Source: an uncultured Lachnospiraceae bacterium (lineage in GTDB: Bacteria > Bacillota > Clostridia > Lachnospirales > Lachnospiraceae). From it: 64,000 nt of DNA. Below the pieces are notes generated by a model. It was not told the origin of the DNA, made no database searches, and saw nothing but the letters and a program-made list of their open reading frames with translations. Positions 7,361 to 16,155 of the stretch are shown piece after piece; positions within the stretch are counted from its first letter, which is position 1, and every line of letters begins with the position of its first letter. The stretch spans positions 56,020 through 120,019 of the forward strand of contig CAJTTT010000004.1 in the NCBI GenBank assembly GCA_910579285.1, read 5' to 3'. The translations under genes and the position numbers were made by a program.

Positions 7361-7390
7361 AATAATACCATATAGTATTATTTCTGTCAA
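7361..7390 (-). promoter_or_regulatory. Promoter and inverted-repeat operator of the MarR-flavin reductase operon
   Basis: TTGACA (7385-7390 on the minus strand) and TATTAT (7362-7367) are 17 bp apart. The inverted repeat AATAATAC/GTATTATT with a 6-bp centre (7361-7382) covers the -10 box and part of the spacer. This is the usual place and size of a MarR operator. Confidence 0.75.
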
Positions 7391-7518
7391 TCTATTGCAT
7401 TTTCCCGCTAAATCGTGCCTTTTTGCCCGTTTCATACAAACAATATCCGATCACAAAATTCTACTTTTCTTCATTCCGGCATAAACATAGAGCATATCCC
7501 ATACGCAGATGGTGCCTT

Positions 7519-8955
7519 ATGACGTTAAAAAAATGGACCCACCCTTTGGTGGCTGGAACTGTTATCCTGACTTTGACCGGGTTGGCGAGCCGTTTTATCG
7601 GCTTTTTTTACCGCATTTTCCTATCCAATGTATTTGGTGCGGAAGGTATGGGCCTCTATCAGCTCATATCTCCCGTGCTGGCTCTCTCCTTCTCTCTCAC
7701 CGTGTCCGGCATCCAGACTGCCATCTCCAAATATGTGGCCAGCGAAACAAGCACACACGATTATAAAAACTCCTTCCGCACACTCTGGGCAGGCTTTCTT
7801 GTGGCGATGGCGCTCTCCGCAGCCTGCGCGCTCGGCATCTATGTCTATGCGGAACCGATCGCGGCAAATCTTCTTCTGGAGGAGCGGACTGCCCCGCTTC
7901 TTCGCATCATTGCGCTCTCCATTCCTATGGCCAGTGTACACTCCTGCATCAACGGCTATTTCTACGGCATCCGCAGGACTGCCATTCCCGCCTTTTCCCA
8001 GCTCGCGGAACAGGTTTTCCGGGTTGGCAGCGTATACCTGATCTATTTTGTCTGCCAGAAACACGGACTTACGCCTACCATCAGCTTCGCCGTAGTAGGC
8101 CTGGTAATCGGTGAAAGCGCCTCCATGATCGTCTCAGTGGTGGCAATTTTAGCCCGCGCGCACCAGGTATTCCCCGCCTGCGGGCACACTGTTTCCCCGG
8201 GATTGTCCCGCTTCCCGGCACAGTCCACACATGCGCCCCGGCTTTTTGGCCGCTATCAGGTGTCCCGGCCGCTTCCCTCCGTACTTTCCATCTACCGGCG
8301 CATCACAGGACAGCTCTTACAGCTCGCCGTCCCCCTGTCAGCCAACCGGCTGATACTGAATCTCCTGCAGAGCGTGGAGGCGGTCTATATTCCCAACCGG
8401 CTGATGGCATACGGTCTGGACAATGCCGCTGCCCTGAGCGTCTATGGCGTGCTCACCGGCATGAGTCTGCCCCTGATCCTGTTTCCGTCCGCCATCACAG
8501 GCTCTGTCTCCGTACTGCTTCTGCCCATTGTGGCGGAGGCGGACGCGAGCGGCAACCATACTGCGGTGCGGCGCGCCATCTTCATCTCGATCCGCTGCTG
8601 TCTTCTGCTTGGCTTTTTCTGCACCGCCCTGTTCCTGCTGTTCGGAAGATTTGCCGGACGCCTGCTGTTTCACTCGGAACTGGCGGGCAGTTTTATCCTG
8701 ACCCTCAGCTTTATCTGCCCCTTTATGTATATAGCAAGCACATTGAACAGCGTTCTGAACGGTCTGGGAAAGACCGTCCAAACATTCCTGTTCAGCGTGG
8801 TCAGCCTTCTTCTGCGCCTGCTGTTCGTATTTTTCGCCATCCCGCTCTACGGTATCAAGGGATATCTGTGGGGCATGCTTGCCAGTCAGATGCTGCAGAC
8901 ATTCCTGTGCACCGTATCGGCGCTCCTTGTCTCGCGCAAGACACACAGGACGTAA
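7519..8955 (+). CDS. SpoVB/YtgP-type membrane flippase (MATE superfamily)
   Basis: A 478-residue polytopic membrane protein with about 12-14 hydrophobic segments. The N-terminal stretch (residues 11-60: AGTVILTLTGLASRFIGFFYRIF followed by FGAEGMGLYQLI) is typical of the SpoVB/YtgP branch of the MATE/MOP superfamily; some members flip lipid-linked peptidoglycan precursors and others act in spore cortex formation. The start at 7519 is chosen because the family begins there, although its ribosome-binding site is weak and the frame stays open to 7423. It is divergent from the MarR operon. A second flippase of this group lies at 39269. Confidence 0.85.
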   Translation: MTLKKWTHPLVAGTVILTLTGLASRFIGFFYRIFLSNVFGAEGMGLYQLISPVLALSFSLTVSGIQTAISKYVASETSTHDYKNSFRTLWAGFLVAMALSAACALGIYVYAEPIAANLLLEERTAPLLRIIALSIPMASVHSCINGYFYGIRRTAIPAFSQLAEQVFRVGSVYLIYFVCQKHGLTPTISFAVVGLVIGESASMIVSVVAILARAHQVFPACGHTVSPGLSRFPAQSTHAPRLFGRYQVSRPLPSVLSIYRRITGQLLQLAVPLSANRLILNLLQSVEAVYIPNRLMAYGLDNAAALSVYGVLTGMSLPLILFPSAITGSVSVLLLPIVAEADASGNHTAVRRAIFISIRCCLLLGFFCTALFLLFGRFAGRLLFHSELAGSFILTLSFICPFMYIASTLNSVLNGLGKTVQTFLFSVVSLLLRLLFVFFAIPLYGIKGYLWGMLASQMLQTFLCTVSALLVSRKTHRT

Positions 8956-9039
8956 GTTCCACCGGGCACAAATCCGCTTCGCAGGATTTCCGGCGGAAGC
9001 ATTAAGAAGGCCGATTGGAAGCTCTTCCTGCACTTATAC

Positions 9040-9068
9040 TTGCGATTCTCCTCTCTATATACTATAAT
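9040..9068 (+). promoter_or_regulatory. Promoter of the DAHP synthase gene
   Basis: TTGCGA at 9040-9045 and TATAAT at 9063-9068 are separated by 17 bp. They lie in the 227-bp gap between the flippase and DAHP synthase genes and give a leader of about 110 nt. No T-box or other riboswitch is seen in the leader. Confidence 0.65.
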
Positions 9069-9182
9069 ATATGTGTTTTTTCCAGAGAGACACAGACAAA
9101 ATACAGACGAAGCGGCCGCCGGACCGCCAGAGGACAATCCGTCCCAACAGTGCGGCGAAAGCGTCTGCGCCGGGAGGTAACC

Positions 9183-10211
9183 ATGTCATTTCAATATGTA
9201 GCCAAACTGCCAACCCCTGACGAGATCCGCGAGCGTTTTCCCATGCCCGCCCATCTGGTGGAGGTTAAGAGAGAAAGAGATATCGAAATCCGGGATGTGA
9301 TCACCGGAAAAAGCAAGAAATTTATCGTGATCATCGGCCCCTGCTCCGCCGACAACGAGGAGGCGGTATGTGATTATGTAAACCGATTGGCGAAAGTCAA
9401 CGAAAAAGTGAAGGACAAACTGATTCTCGTTCCCCGGATTTATACGAATAAGCCGCGCACCACAGGTGAAGGCTACAAGGGAATCGTAAGCCAGCCCGAC
9501 CCGGCAAAGAAACCCGACTTCACAAGCGGCCTGATCGCCATGCGCAAAATGCATATCCGCGCCATCGAAGAAACAGGACTGACCGCTGCCGATGAGATGC
9601 TCTACCCCGACAACTGGGGCTATGTGGAGGACATTCTCTCCTATGTAGCCATCGGCGCACGCTCCGTGGAAGACCAGCAGCACCGCATGACCGTCAGCGG
9701 CTTCGATGTGCCCGCCGGCATGAAAAATCCCACAAGCGGCACACTCTCCGTGATGCTTAACTCCATCTATGCGGCGCAGCATCCCCACGATTTCACTTAC
9801 CGTGGATACGAGGTAAGCACAGGCGGCAATCCGTTAGCTCACGCAGTTCTGCGCGGCTCCGTGAACAAACACGGCAGAAGTCTTCCGAACTACCACTACG
9901 AGGACTTAAATACCTTGTACAGGCTGTACCAGGACTACGATCTGGTCAATCCGGCCTGCGTCATCGATGCCAACCACAACAACTCCAACAAGGAGTATGA
10001 ACAGCAGATCCGTATCGTCAAGGAAGTCATGCACAGCCGGAAGTTAAACAAGGACATTCACCGTATGGTCAAAGGCGTGATGATCGAGAGCTATATCGAA
10101 GAGGGCTGCCAGAAAATCGGCGAGGGCATTTACGGCAAATCCATCACCGACCCCTGCCTTGGATGGGAAGCGTCTGAGCGGCTGATTTACGATATTGCGG
10201 AATATGATTAA
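9183..10211 (+). CDS. aroF: 3-deoxy-7-phosphoheptulonate (DAHP) synthase, class I
   Basis: The enzyme condenses phosphoenolpyruvate and erythrose 4-phosphate, the first step of the shikimate pathway to aromatic amino acids. It has 342 residues, as in AroG/AroF-type enzymes. Motifs include VIIGPCSADN (residues about 49-58), PRIYTNKPRTTGEGYKGI, and IDANHNNSNKEYEQQ towards the C-terminus. The last differs slightly from the usual D-x-S-H-x-N-S motif because it reads ANHNNSN. The start at 9183 has GGAGG 6 nt upstream. It stands alone with its own promoter and terminator, and which amino acid inhibits it cannot be read from the sequence. Confidence 0.92.
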   Translation: MSFQYVAKLPTPDEIRERFPMPAHLVEVKRERDIEIRDVITGKSKKFIVIIGPCSADNEEAVCDYVNRLAKVNEKVKDKLILVPRIYTNKPRTTGEGYKGIVSQPDPAKKPDFTSGLIAMRKMHIRAIEETGLTAADEMLYPDNWGYVEDILSYVAIGARSVEDQQHRMTVSGFDVPAGMKNPTSGTLSVMLNSIYAAQHPHDFTYRGYEVSTGGNPLAHAVLRGSVNKHGRSLPNYHYEDLNTLYRLYQDYDLVNPACVIDANHNNSNKEYEQQIRIVKEVMHSRKLNKDIHRMVKGVMIESYIEEGCQKIGEGIYGKSITDPCLGWEASERLIYDIAEYD

Positions 10212-10230
10212 GACCAATTACGAAAAGCTG

Positions 10231-10258
10231 CGCCCCGCTTATGGGGCGTATTTTTTTA
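10231..10258 (+). terminator. DAHP synthase terminator
   Basis: CGCCCC (10231-10236) pairs with GGGGCG (10243-10248) around a GCTTAT loop. A T-rich tract (TATTTTTTT) follows. It starts 20 bp after the stop codon. Confidence 0.85.
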
Positions 10259-10259
10259 C

Positions 10260-10314
10260 TTGACTTTAGTATGAAATCGTACTATAATCCCTTAAATGGT
10301 ATGATTTCATACTA
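10260..10314 (+). promoter_or_regulatory. Promoter with two operator copies for the MarR-MATE operon
   Basis: TTGACT (10260-10265) and TATAAT (10283-10288) are 17 bp apart. Site 1, TAGTATGAAATCGTACTA (10267-10284), fills the spacer. Site 2, TGGTATGATTTCATACTA (10297-10314), lies just downstream of the start and contains the perfect palindrome GTATGATTTCATAC. The two sites are 30 bp apart centre to centre, nearly three DNA turns, suggesting cooperative binding of the MarR protein encoded next. Confidence 0.8.
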
Positions 10315-10363
10315 TTTTAGTGTTCCCTCACACACTGACGCCCGAAACATGGAGGACGAGGAA

Positions 10364-10810
10364 ATGACCCCTGATTTTTCAAAAGAACTGCGACGATTCA
10401 ATTATCTGCTGAGCGAAACGGAGTCCGCCTACCATGAAGCGGCGTCCAGACTGGGCCTTCCCGAAAGCTCCATGATGGTTCTCTACGCAGTCTGTCACGC
10501 CGGAACTTCCTGCCCTCTCCGGGACATATGCCGCAACGCCGGCGTCAGCAAACAGACCATCAATTCCGCGCTCCGCAGGCTGGAGGCGGAGGGACTCATC
10601 TATCTGGAAAATACAGGCGGCAAAAATAAAACCGTATTTCTTACCAATGAAGGGCAAAAGCTGGCCGGACGGACCGCCGCCAAAGTCATTGCCCTAGAGA
10701 ATGAAATTTTTGCCTCTTGGACGAAAGAAGATGTGAAGCAGTATCTGTCGCTGACAGAACGGTATTTAGAAGATTTCCGGGAACGTTTGCGGTACTTGAA
10801 ACAAGACTAG
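10364..10810 (+). CDS. MarR-family transcriptional regulator (with MATE exporter)
   Basis: A 148-residue winged-helix regulator of the MarR family. CPLRDICRNAGVSKQTINSAL (residues about 46-66) is the helix-turn-helix and the wing follows at LENTGGKNKTVFLT. The start at 10364 is supported by GGAGG 9 nt upstream; the frame extends to 10241 but across the promoter and operators. A duplicated operator sits in its promoter, so it likely represses itself and the MATE gene that follows 39 bp later. This is a common drug-sensing arrangement in Firmicutes; the inducer is unknown. Confidence 0.88.
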   Translation: MTPDFSKELRRFNYLLSETESAYHEAASRLGLPESSMMVLYAVCHAGTSCPLRDICRNAGVSKQTINSALRRLEAEGLIYLENTGGKNKTVFLTNEGQKLAGRTAAKVIALENEIFASWTKEDVKQYLSLTERYLEDFRERLRYLKQD

Positions 10811-10849
10811 TTTGCATAACACTATTGCTATATCAAAGGATGTGATTTT

Positions 10850-12187
10850 ATGAAGAAAAGTATACAGTTATCAGACCACTTTACTTACAATAAACTTCTG
10901 CGCTTTACCATGCCCTCTATCATTATGATGGTATTTACCTCCATCTACGGCGTGGTGGACGGGTTCTTTGTGTCCAACTTTGCGGGAAAGACCGCCTTTG
11001 CCTCCGTCAATCTGATTTTTCCCTTCATTATGATTCTCGGCGGCATGGGCTTTATGATCGGCACCGGCGGCACGGCTCTGGTCTCCCTTGTGCTCGGCAC
11101 AGGCGACCGGGAAAAGGCAAACCGCTATTTTTCCATGATGGTTTACCTGACGCTGCTTCTCGGCATTGTCCTGTCTGTGGCCGGTTTTCTTTTTACGCGC
11201 CCTATGGCTTCCTTTCTGGGCGCAACGCCGGAGATGATGGAGGACTGTGTCCTTTACGGACGCATCGTCTTCTGTTTTATCACCACATTCATGCTGCAGA
11301 ATGTGTTCCAGAGCTTTCTGATTGCGGCGGAACGGCCGAAGCTTGGCCTTCTGGCAACCATAAGCGCGGGCGTGACCAATATGTTTCTGGACGCGCTCTT
11401 CGTTGGCGCATTCCACTGGGGTGTGGCGGGCGCTGCCCTTGCCACCGGCATCAGCCAGTGTGTGGGCGGTCTGCTTCCCCTGCTCTATTTTATCCGCCCC
11501 AACACAAGCCTTCTGCGGCTCACCCGGACAAAACTGGAAATCAAACCCATCCTGCAGGCATGTGCCAACGGTTCCTCAGAGCTGATGAGCAACATCTCCG
11601 CCTCTGTTGTCAGCATGATTTATAATTTTCAGCTTTTAAAGTACATCGGTGAAAACGGTGTCTCGGCATACGGCGTACTGATGTATGTGCAGTTTATCTT
11701 TATCGCCATCTACATCGGCTACGCCATCGGCGCGGCGCCCATCGTCAGCTACCACTACGGCGCGGGAAACGATGGAGAACTGAAAAATATGTTCAAAAAG
11801 AGCATGCTGCTGACCGCAGGCACGAGTCTCGTTCTGACCGCCGCCGCCTTTCTTCTGGCCGCGCCTCTCTCCGGCATATTTGTGGGCTATGATGCGGAGC
11901 TGTTTGCGCTGACCTGCCATGCGTTCCGGCTCTTTGCCTTCTCCTTCCTGCTGGCAGGCTTTAATATTTTCACCTCCTCCTTTTTTACCGCCCTCAACAA
12001 CGGCGCGGTTTCGGCAGCGATCTCCTTTATGCGGACACTGATTTTCCAGACTGCGTCCGTGCTGATCCTGCCGCTGCTCTTCGGTGTGGACGGCATCTGG
12101 TGGGCCATCACTGCCGCCGAGATGTTCGCCTTCGCGCTCTCCGCTGCCTTCCTGTTTGCGAAACGCGGAAAGTACCATTATATATAA
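10850..12187 (+). CDS. MATE-family efflux transporter
   Basis: A 445-residue membrane protein with about 12 membrane segments, typical of the multidrug and toxic compound extrusion family driven by Na+ or H+. The N-terminal half opens with MPSIIMMVFTSIYGVVDGFF and SNFAGKTAFASVNLI, a pattern seen in DinF/MepA-like members. It follows the MarR gene by 39 bp and has a ribosome-binding site AAAGGATGTG. It is therefore probably induced when the MarR protein is released. Substrates cannot be read from the sequence. A bidirectional terminator lies about 60 bp downstream. Confidence 0.9.
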   Translation: MKKSIQLSDHFTYNKLLRFTMPSIIMMVFTSIYGVVDGFFVSNFAGKTAFASVNLIFPFIMILGGMGFMIGTGGTALVSLVLGTGDREKANRYFSMMVYLTLLLGIVLSVAGFLFTRPMASFLGATPEMMEDCVLYGRIVFCFITTFMLQNVFQSFLIAAERPKLGLLATISAGVTNMFLDALFVGAFHWGVAGAALATGISQCVGGLLPLLYFIRPNTSLLRLTRTKLEIKPILQACANGSSELMSNISASVVSMIYNFQLLKYIGENGVSAYGVLMYVQFIFIAIYIGYAIGAAPIVSYHYGAGNDGELKNMFKKSMLLTAGTSLVLTAAAFLLAAPLSGIFVGYDAELFALTCHAFRLFAFSFLLAGFNIFTSSFFTALNNGAVSAAISFMRTLIFQTASVLILPLLFGVDGIWWAITAAEMFAFALSAAFLFAKRGKYHYI

Positions 12188-12248
12188 CGCTTCCGGGTAA
12201 AACGGCTGCTCATTTCCGACACCCCTGCTTACATGTATGAACAGACGC

Positions 12249-12271
12249 AAAAAAGCACGGGGTGCTTTTTT
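12249..12271. terminator. Bidirectional terminator between MATE and xerD
   Basis: AAAAAAGCAC and GTGCTTTTTT form a perfect stem around GGG, with a T-run in both directions. It separates the convergent MATE and xerD genes. Confidence 0.8.
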
Positions 12272-12370
12272 TAACAGTCCCATGCCTTCCATTGCTTAGC
12301 TTATATCACGCTGTCATTCTATGTTGTCCGCGCTACAACCAAATCCTGCCGCCCGCGGTCTCCTGCCCTG

Positions 12371-13255
12371 TCATCCACGCGGGTGCGCCTTTGCATACAC
12401 CTCTCTGATATGATTGTGGTTCAGATTCGCATAAATCTGTGTGGTGGATATATCGGAATGCCCGAGCATTTCCTGGACGCTCCGCAGGTCTGCACCGTTC
12501 TCCACCAGATGCGCCGCGAAAGAATGCCGCAGTGTATGCGGTGTAATATCCGCCTGAATATCTGCCTTCTTCGCATAATACTTAATCAGCTTCCAGAACC
12601 CCTGCCTGCTCATAGGCTGCCCGGAACAGTTCGCAAACAGCACCTCTGATTTCTTATTCTCCAGCATTTCCTCCCTGGTGCCGTCCAGATACCGGGCCAT
12701 CGCATTCTTGGCCGCCGCACCGAAAGGAATGATCCTCTCCTTGTTGCGGTCACGGCAGAGAATAAAACTCATCTGCATATTCACATCGGAAAGGTTCAGC
12801 GTGATCAACTCTGTCACGCGGATTCCTGTGGCGTAGAGAAGCTCTAACATCGCTTTGTCCCGAATCTCCTTGGGGCTGTCCCCCGAAGGCTGCTCCAAAA
12901 GCCGCACCACCTCATCCGGCGACATAATCTCCGGCGCCTTCTTCTCGATCTTTGGCGCCTTGAGTTTATCGGCGATATCCTCCTCCACCAGTCCCTCCTG
13001 CACCATATAATGATAGAACGCTTTCAGGGATGCGATATTGCGGGACACCGTAGCCGCCGCAAACTTACTGTCCTCCAAATACTTCACATAGTCCGTCAGA
13101 TCCTGCGCCTGTATTTCCCTGGTCTCATGGATTCCGCGCGATTCCATAAAATGCGATACCTTTTCCAAGTCTCTTCTATAAGACATCTCCGTGTTACTGG
13201 AGGTATTCTTTACATTATGTAAATAAGTAATAAATGCACCAATCTCTTTTTCCAT
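12371..13255 (-). CDS. xerD: Tyrosine recombinase XerD-like
   Basis: A 294-residue tyrosine recombinase of XerC/D size, expected to resolve chromosome dimers. The N-terminal SAM-like core-binding domain covers residues 1-85. The catalytic residues are recognisable: Arg in LLYATGIRVTEL, the HTLRHSFAAHL motif, His in LGHSDISTTQIY, and the tyrosine nucleophile in that last motif. It has its own promoter (TTGCTT and TATAAT, 17 bp apart). The neighbouring spoIIM and Nudix genes match the Bacillus nudF-spoIIM-fur-xerD region, which supports a housekeeping XerD rather than a mobile-element integrase; the fur gene is absent. Confidence 0.9.
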   Translation of the reverse strand: MEKEIGAFITYLHNVKNTSSNTEMSYRRDLEKVSHFMESRGIHETREIQAQDLTDYVKYLEDSKFAAATVSRNIASLKAFYHYMVQEGLVEEDIADKLKAPKIEKKAPEIMSPDEVVRLLEQPSGDSPKEIRDKAMLELLYATGIRVTELITLNLSDVNMQMSFILCRDRNKERIIPFGAAAKNAMARYLDGTREEMLENKKSEVLFANCSGQPMSRQGFWKLIKYYAKKADIQADITPHTLRHSFAAHLVENGADLRSVQEMLGHSDISTTQIYANLNHNHIREVYAKAHPRG

Positions 13256-13316
13256 TTACCCGGAAGCCCTTCCCTGTGCGTTCTCTTTATGTAAATCAAA
13301 TCACTGTCTGAGTATC

Positions 13317-13345
13317 ATTATAATCAGATTTTTTTAGAAAAGCAA
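13317..13345 (-). promoter_or_regulatory. xerD promoter
   Basis: TTGCTT (13340-13345 on the minus strand) and TATAAT (13317-13322) are separated by 17 bp, about 60 bp upstream of the xerD start codon. Confidence 0.7.
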
Positions 13346-13462
13346 ATGGAATTTTTCTTGAATTTACGGGCATTTGCGCCCTTTTTCCTGAGAGATACAA
13401 CATATCGTCCATTTATGATTTTATGTCTACTACATCTTGAAAAAATTGATAAAAAAATTTTT

Positions 13463-14068
13463 TTAGAAGATTTTCAGAACAAAATGCAGAATGCTTGGAT
13501 TGACATAACTCTCCAACAGGCATCCCATTATGACAACTGTCATAATACCGATCATCTGCACTCCCTTTTTGATGTAAAACCGGCTGCTGTACCGCTCATA
13601 TCCCTCCAACTGTGTCCTCGGCATATAGAGCGTCCGATTTACATCCGCCGCCCAGAAGAAGAGCAGAATATAAGCTGGAACGAGCAGCAGCGCCTGCGGA
13701 AACAAAACGGCTGCTATAAATAAAAGCCCCCTGAGTCCATAGCGGACCACCGCCACTGACAAAAGACAGCCCGCCGACAGCCCCATATAGCAGATATAAG
13801 CGCAGAGAAACGGCATTCCTATCAGAGTCGTGGAGACCAGACACAAAAGGCAGCCCGTAAAGAGACGCTGCCTGAGAATATATCCCACCAGGCCCTCTCC
13901 CGCCGGTCTGCTGTTTTTTAGTCTGATCATCATCTCCGTCCCCAACAGGCTGCCGTTTCTGATCCAGGTTTCATGCCCCAGATTGACAAACAGGATTCCC
14001 ATAAAAAGACCGATCATAAACAGATATGCCATATGATAGCCGTTTTTGATCCCAAACTGTCTGCGCAA
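13463..14068 (-). CDS. spoIIM: Stage II sporulation protein M
   Basis: A 201-residue membrane protein with five to six hydrophobic segments, typical of SpoIIM. With SpoIID and SpoIIP it degrades septal peptidoglycan so that the mother cell can engulf the forespore. The family's C-terminal end is seen in GCLLESYVNPSILHFVLKIF. The start is a TTG at 14068, supported by GAGGCGGTG about 6 nt upstream and by the expected charged N-terminus before the first membrane segment. A sequence resembling a SigmaE promoter lies at 14101-14130. Nudix and xerD genes flank it as in Bacillus. Confidence 0.85.
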   Translation of the reverse strand: MRRQFGIKNGYHMAYLFMIGLFMGILFVNLGHETWIRNGSLLGTEMMIRLKNSRPAGEGLVGYILRQRLFTGCLLCLVSTTLIGMPFLCAYICYMGLSAGCLLSVAVVRYGLRGLLFIAAVLFPQALLLVPAYILLFFWAADVNRTLYMPRTQLEGYERYSSRFYIKKGVQMIGIMTVVIMGCLLESYVNPSILHFVLKIF

Positions 14069-14100
14069 GATTACACCGCCTCTTCATGCTTCTCTAGGAC

Positions 14101-14130
14101 AGTATATGTCTGAAAAAGACGGGACATGAC
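14101..14130 (-). promoter_or_regulatory. Possible SigmaE-type promoter of spoIIM
   Basis: On the minus strand CATATACT (14101-14108) resembles the SigmaE -10 consensus CATACANT, and GTCATGT (14124-14130) lies 15 bp upstream in place of the -35. In Bacillus spoIIM is transcribed by SigmaE. The -35 match is weak. Confidence 0.35.
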
Positions 14131-14165
14131 TGTATCCTGCGCAGTTTTAGTTTACATAACACCTC

Positions 14166-14708
14166 TTATCTGCCGTACTTTGCCTTGTATGCGAGAATGG
14201 CGGACACGGTCTTTCCATCCTGAATCTTGCAGTCATAAATCATCTGTACCAGCTCGTCAAGATCATGGCTTTCCGCATTCAAAAATTCATCTTCATCCAG
14301 ATGCTGGCTGCCAGGCTTTAAATCTGTTGCAAGATACACATCTATCTTTTCATTGCAGAAAGCAACGGTCGTGCGCAATGTCAAAAGAAGCTCCAGATTG
14401 CCCGCCACATAGCCGGTCTCCTCCTCCAGTTCCCTGGCCGCCGCCTCTATTGTCGGTTCATCCACGCTGTTGAGCCCGCCTGCCGGAATTTCCAGCGTCT
14501 CCCGGTCCAGCGCATTGCGGTACTGTCTCACCATCAGGAGTTTCCCGTCATCCTTCACAGCCACGACTGCCGCCGCGCCCTTGTGATCAATCAGATCCCA
14601 CTTGACCACATTGCCGTTTGCCACGCGGATCGTATCCTGATAATAATCAATGATTGCGCCCTTGTGTATCAGCTCCCTGCCTAAACGTTCATAATGATTG
14701 TCTGCCAT
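14166..14708 (-). CDS. Nudix hydrolase, ADP-ribose pyrophosphatase type
   Basis: A 180-residue Nudix protein. The Nudix box, G-x5-E-x7-REL-x-EE-x-G, is complete: GGLNSVDEPTIEAAARELEE followed by ETGY, near residues 76-100. The preceding KLLMVRQYRNALDRETLEIPAGG is characteristic of ADP-ribose pyrophosphatases such as NudF, which cleave ADP-ribose to AMP and ribose 5-phosphate. The gene lies upstream of spoIIM with a 97-bp gap, as nudF does in Bacillus. Start is the ATG at 14708. Confidence 0.88.
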   Translation of the reverse strand: MADNHYERLGRELIHKGAIIDYYQDTIRVANGNVVKWDLIDHKGAAAVVAVKDDGKLLMVRQYRNALDRETLEIPAGGLNSVDEPTIEAAARELEEETGYVAGNLELLLTLRTTVAFCNEKIDVYLATDLKPGSQHLDEDEFLNAESHDLDELVQMIYDCKIQDGKTVSAILAYKAKYGR

Positions 14709-14788
14709 TTTATCTGTATCCTTTTCTCAAACTGTTACCGTTTCCACCGTGTCGTTCCCAATCAGCCGGGCAGTCCGCCCGCTTCCTT

Positions 14789-16090
14789 TCAAGCCGTCTC
14801 TGCAACCGCATCCTGCAGCAGCTTCTCCACACTGACCATCTTTACGCACAGCACGAACACATCTGTTGCCTGCGCCATCTCCTCCGCTGTCGGATAGGTG
14901 GGCGCAATACGGATATTGCTGTCTTTCGGATCCTTTCCGTAAGGGAAAGTTGCTCCTGCTCCTGTCAGAACCACACCAAGCTCCTTACATTTTGCCACGA
15001 TCTCCTTCGCACAGCCTTCCATCGCTTCAAAGGAGATGAAATAGCCGCCAAGCGGTTTCGTCCACTCGCCGATGCCAAGACCGCCAAGCTCCTGCTCCAG
15101 AACTGTAAGCACCGCCTCAAACTTGGGTCTGATGATGTCCGCATGCTTCTTCATATGGGCGAGCATCCCTTCCAGATTCTGAAAATATCTGGCATGACGC
15201 AGCTGGTTCACCTTATCATAACCGATCGTCCGCAGCGTCAGAGTCTTCTTGATATCTGCCAGGTTAGCCGGGGATGACGCCATCGCCGCTATACCTGCGC
15301 CGGAGAACGTGATTTTGGAAGTGGAGCAGAACTCATAAACCATGTCAGGACTGCCCGCTTTCTCACACTCCGTTAAAATTTCAAGAAGCGTATCCTGCTT
15401 ATCCTCATAGAGATGATGCACGGCGTAAGCGTTATCCCAGTAAATGCGGAAATCCGCCGCTGCCGGTTTCAGAGCCGCAAACCGTCTCACAGTCTCATCG
15501 GAGTAAGTGATACCCTGCGGATTGGAATACTTGGGCACACACCAGATTCCTTTCACCGTCTCATCTTTTGACACATATTTCTCTACCAGATCCATATCAG
15601 GACCGTTGGCCGTCATAGGAATCGGAATCATCTCGATGCCAAAATGCTGGGTGATCGCAAAATGCCTGTCATAACCCGGAACAGGACATAAAAATTTCAC
15701 TTTATCCAGTCTGCACCAGGGAGTCGCCCCCATCACGCCATGCGTAACGGAACGGGAAATCATATCATACATAATAGAAAGGCTGGAGTTGCCAAACACA
15801 ATCACACTGTCCGCCGAAACTCCCATCACATCCGCCATCAGATGCTTCGCCTCCGTGATGCCATCCATCAGACCGTAGTTTCTTGTGTCCATACCTTCCA
15901 TAGACTTCATATCCGACTCGGAATTTAAAACATCCAAAAGGCCCATCCCCATATCGAGCTGTGCCGGCTCCGGCTTGCCTCTGGACATATCAAGCTGTAA
16001 TCCCTTTCCTTTCGCCTCGACAAACTGTCTGTCAAGCTCCGCCTTCTGTGCCATGAGCTCTTTTCTGGTCATCACATTGTACGCTTTCAT
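14789..16090 (-). CDS. PLP-dependent aminotransferase, aspartate aminotransferase subgroup Ic type
   Basis: A 433-residue fold-type I PLP enzyme. MTRKELMAQKAELDRQFVEA and DMSRGKPEPAQLDMG at the N-terminus are typical of the branch that includes actinobacterial AspT, for which aspartate aminotransferase activity is known. YSNPQGITYSDE and FRIYWDNAYAVHHL carry the conserved PLP-contacting Asp and Tyr, and TSKITFSGAGIAA holds the Schiff-base lysine. The start at 16090 has AGGAGG 5 nt upstream; the frame extends to 16147 without family residues. It has its own promoter and is separated from rny by a terminator. The actual amino-acid substrate is uncertain. Confidence 0.85.
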   Translation of the reverse strand: MKAYNVMTRKELMAQKAELDRQFVEAKGKGLQLDMSRGKPEPAQLDMGMGLLDVLNSESDMKSMEGMDTRNYGLMDGITEAKHLMADVMGVSADSVIVFGNSSLSIMYDMISRSVTHGVMGATPWCRLDKVKFLCPVPGYDRHFAITQHFGIEMIPIPMTANGPDMDLVEKYVSKDETVKGIWCVPKYSNPQGITYSDETVRRFAALKPAAADFRIYWDNAYAVHHLYEDKQDTLLEILTECEKAGSPDMVYEFCSTSKITFSGAGIAAMASSPANLADIKKTLTLRTIGYDKVNQLRHARYFQNLEGMLAHMKKHADIIRPKFEAVLTVLEQELGGLGIGEWTKPLGGYFISFEAMEGCAKEIVAKCKELGVVLTGAGATFPYGKDPKDSNIRIAPTYPTAEEMAQATDVFVLCVKMVSVEKLLQDAVAETA

Positions 16091-16155
16091 AGTACCCTCC
16101 TGCATCCTTGTAATCATGCTATTGAATAATTGTATACAATCATACACTGGTATTT

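Noticed and set aside
8338..9033. Antisense frame of 231 codons over the SpoVB-type gene
   Set aside because: It shows Gln/Glu/Arg-rich composition typical of the complement of a membrane-protein gene, and has no homology I can recognise.
11636..12292. Antisense frame of 218 codons over the MATE gene
   Set aside because: It is the complement of a hydrophobic gene, Gly/Gln/Arg-rich, and extends through the bidirectional terminator.
12371..13255. XerD-like gene as a phage or integron integrase
   Set aside because: Its length, own promoter and neighbours (spoIIM, Nudix) match the housekeeping xerD region. No attachment sites or other mobile genes were seen.
13346..13723. Plus-strand open frame of 125 codons opposite spoIIM and its 3' flank
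   Set aside because: It begins at the xerD promoter region, has no ribosome-binding site, and is antisense to a well-supported SpoIIM.
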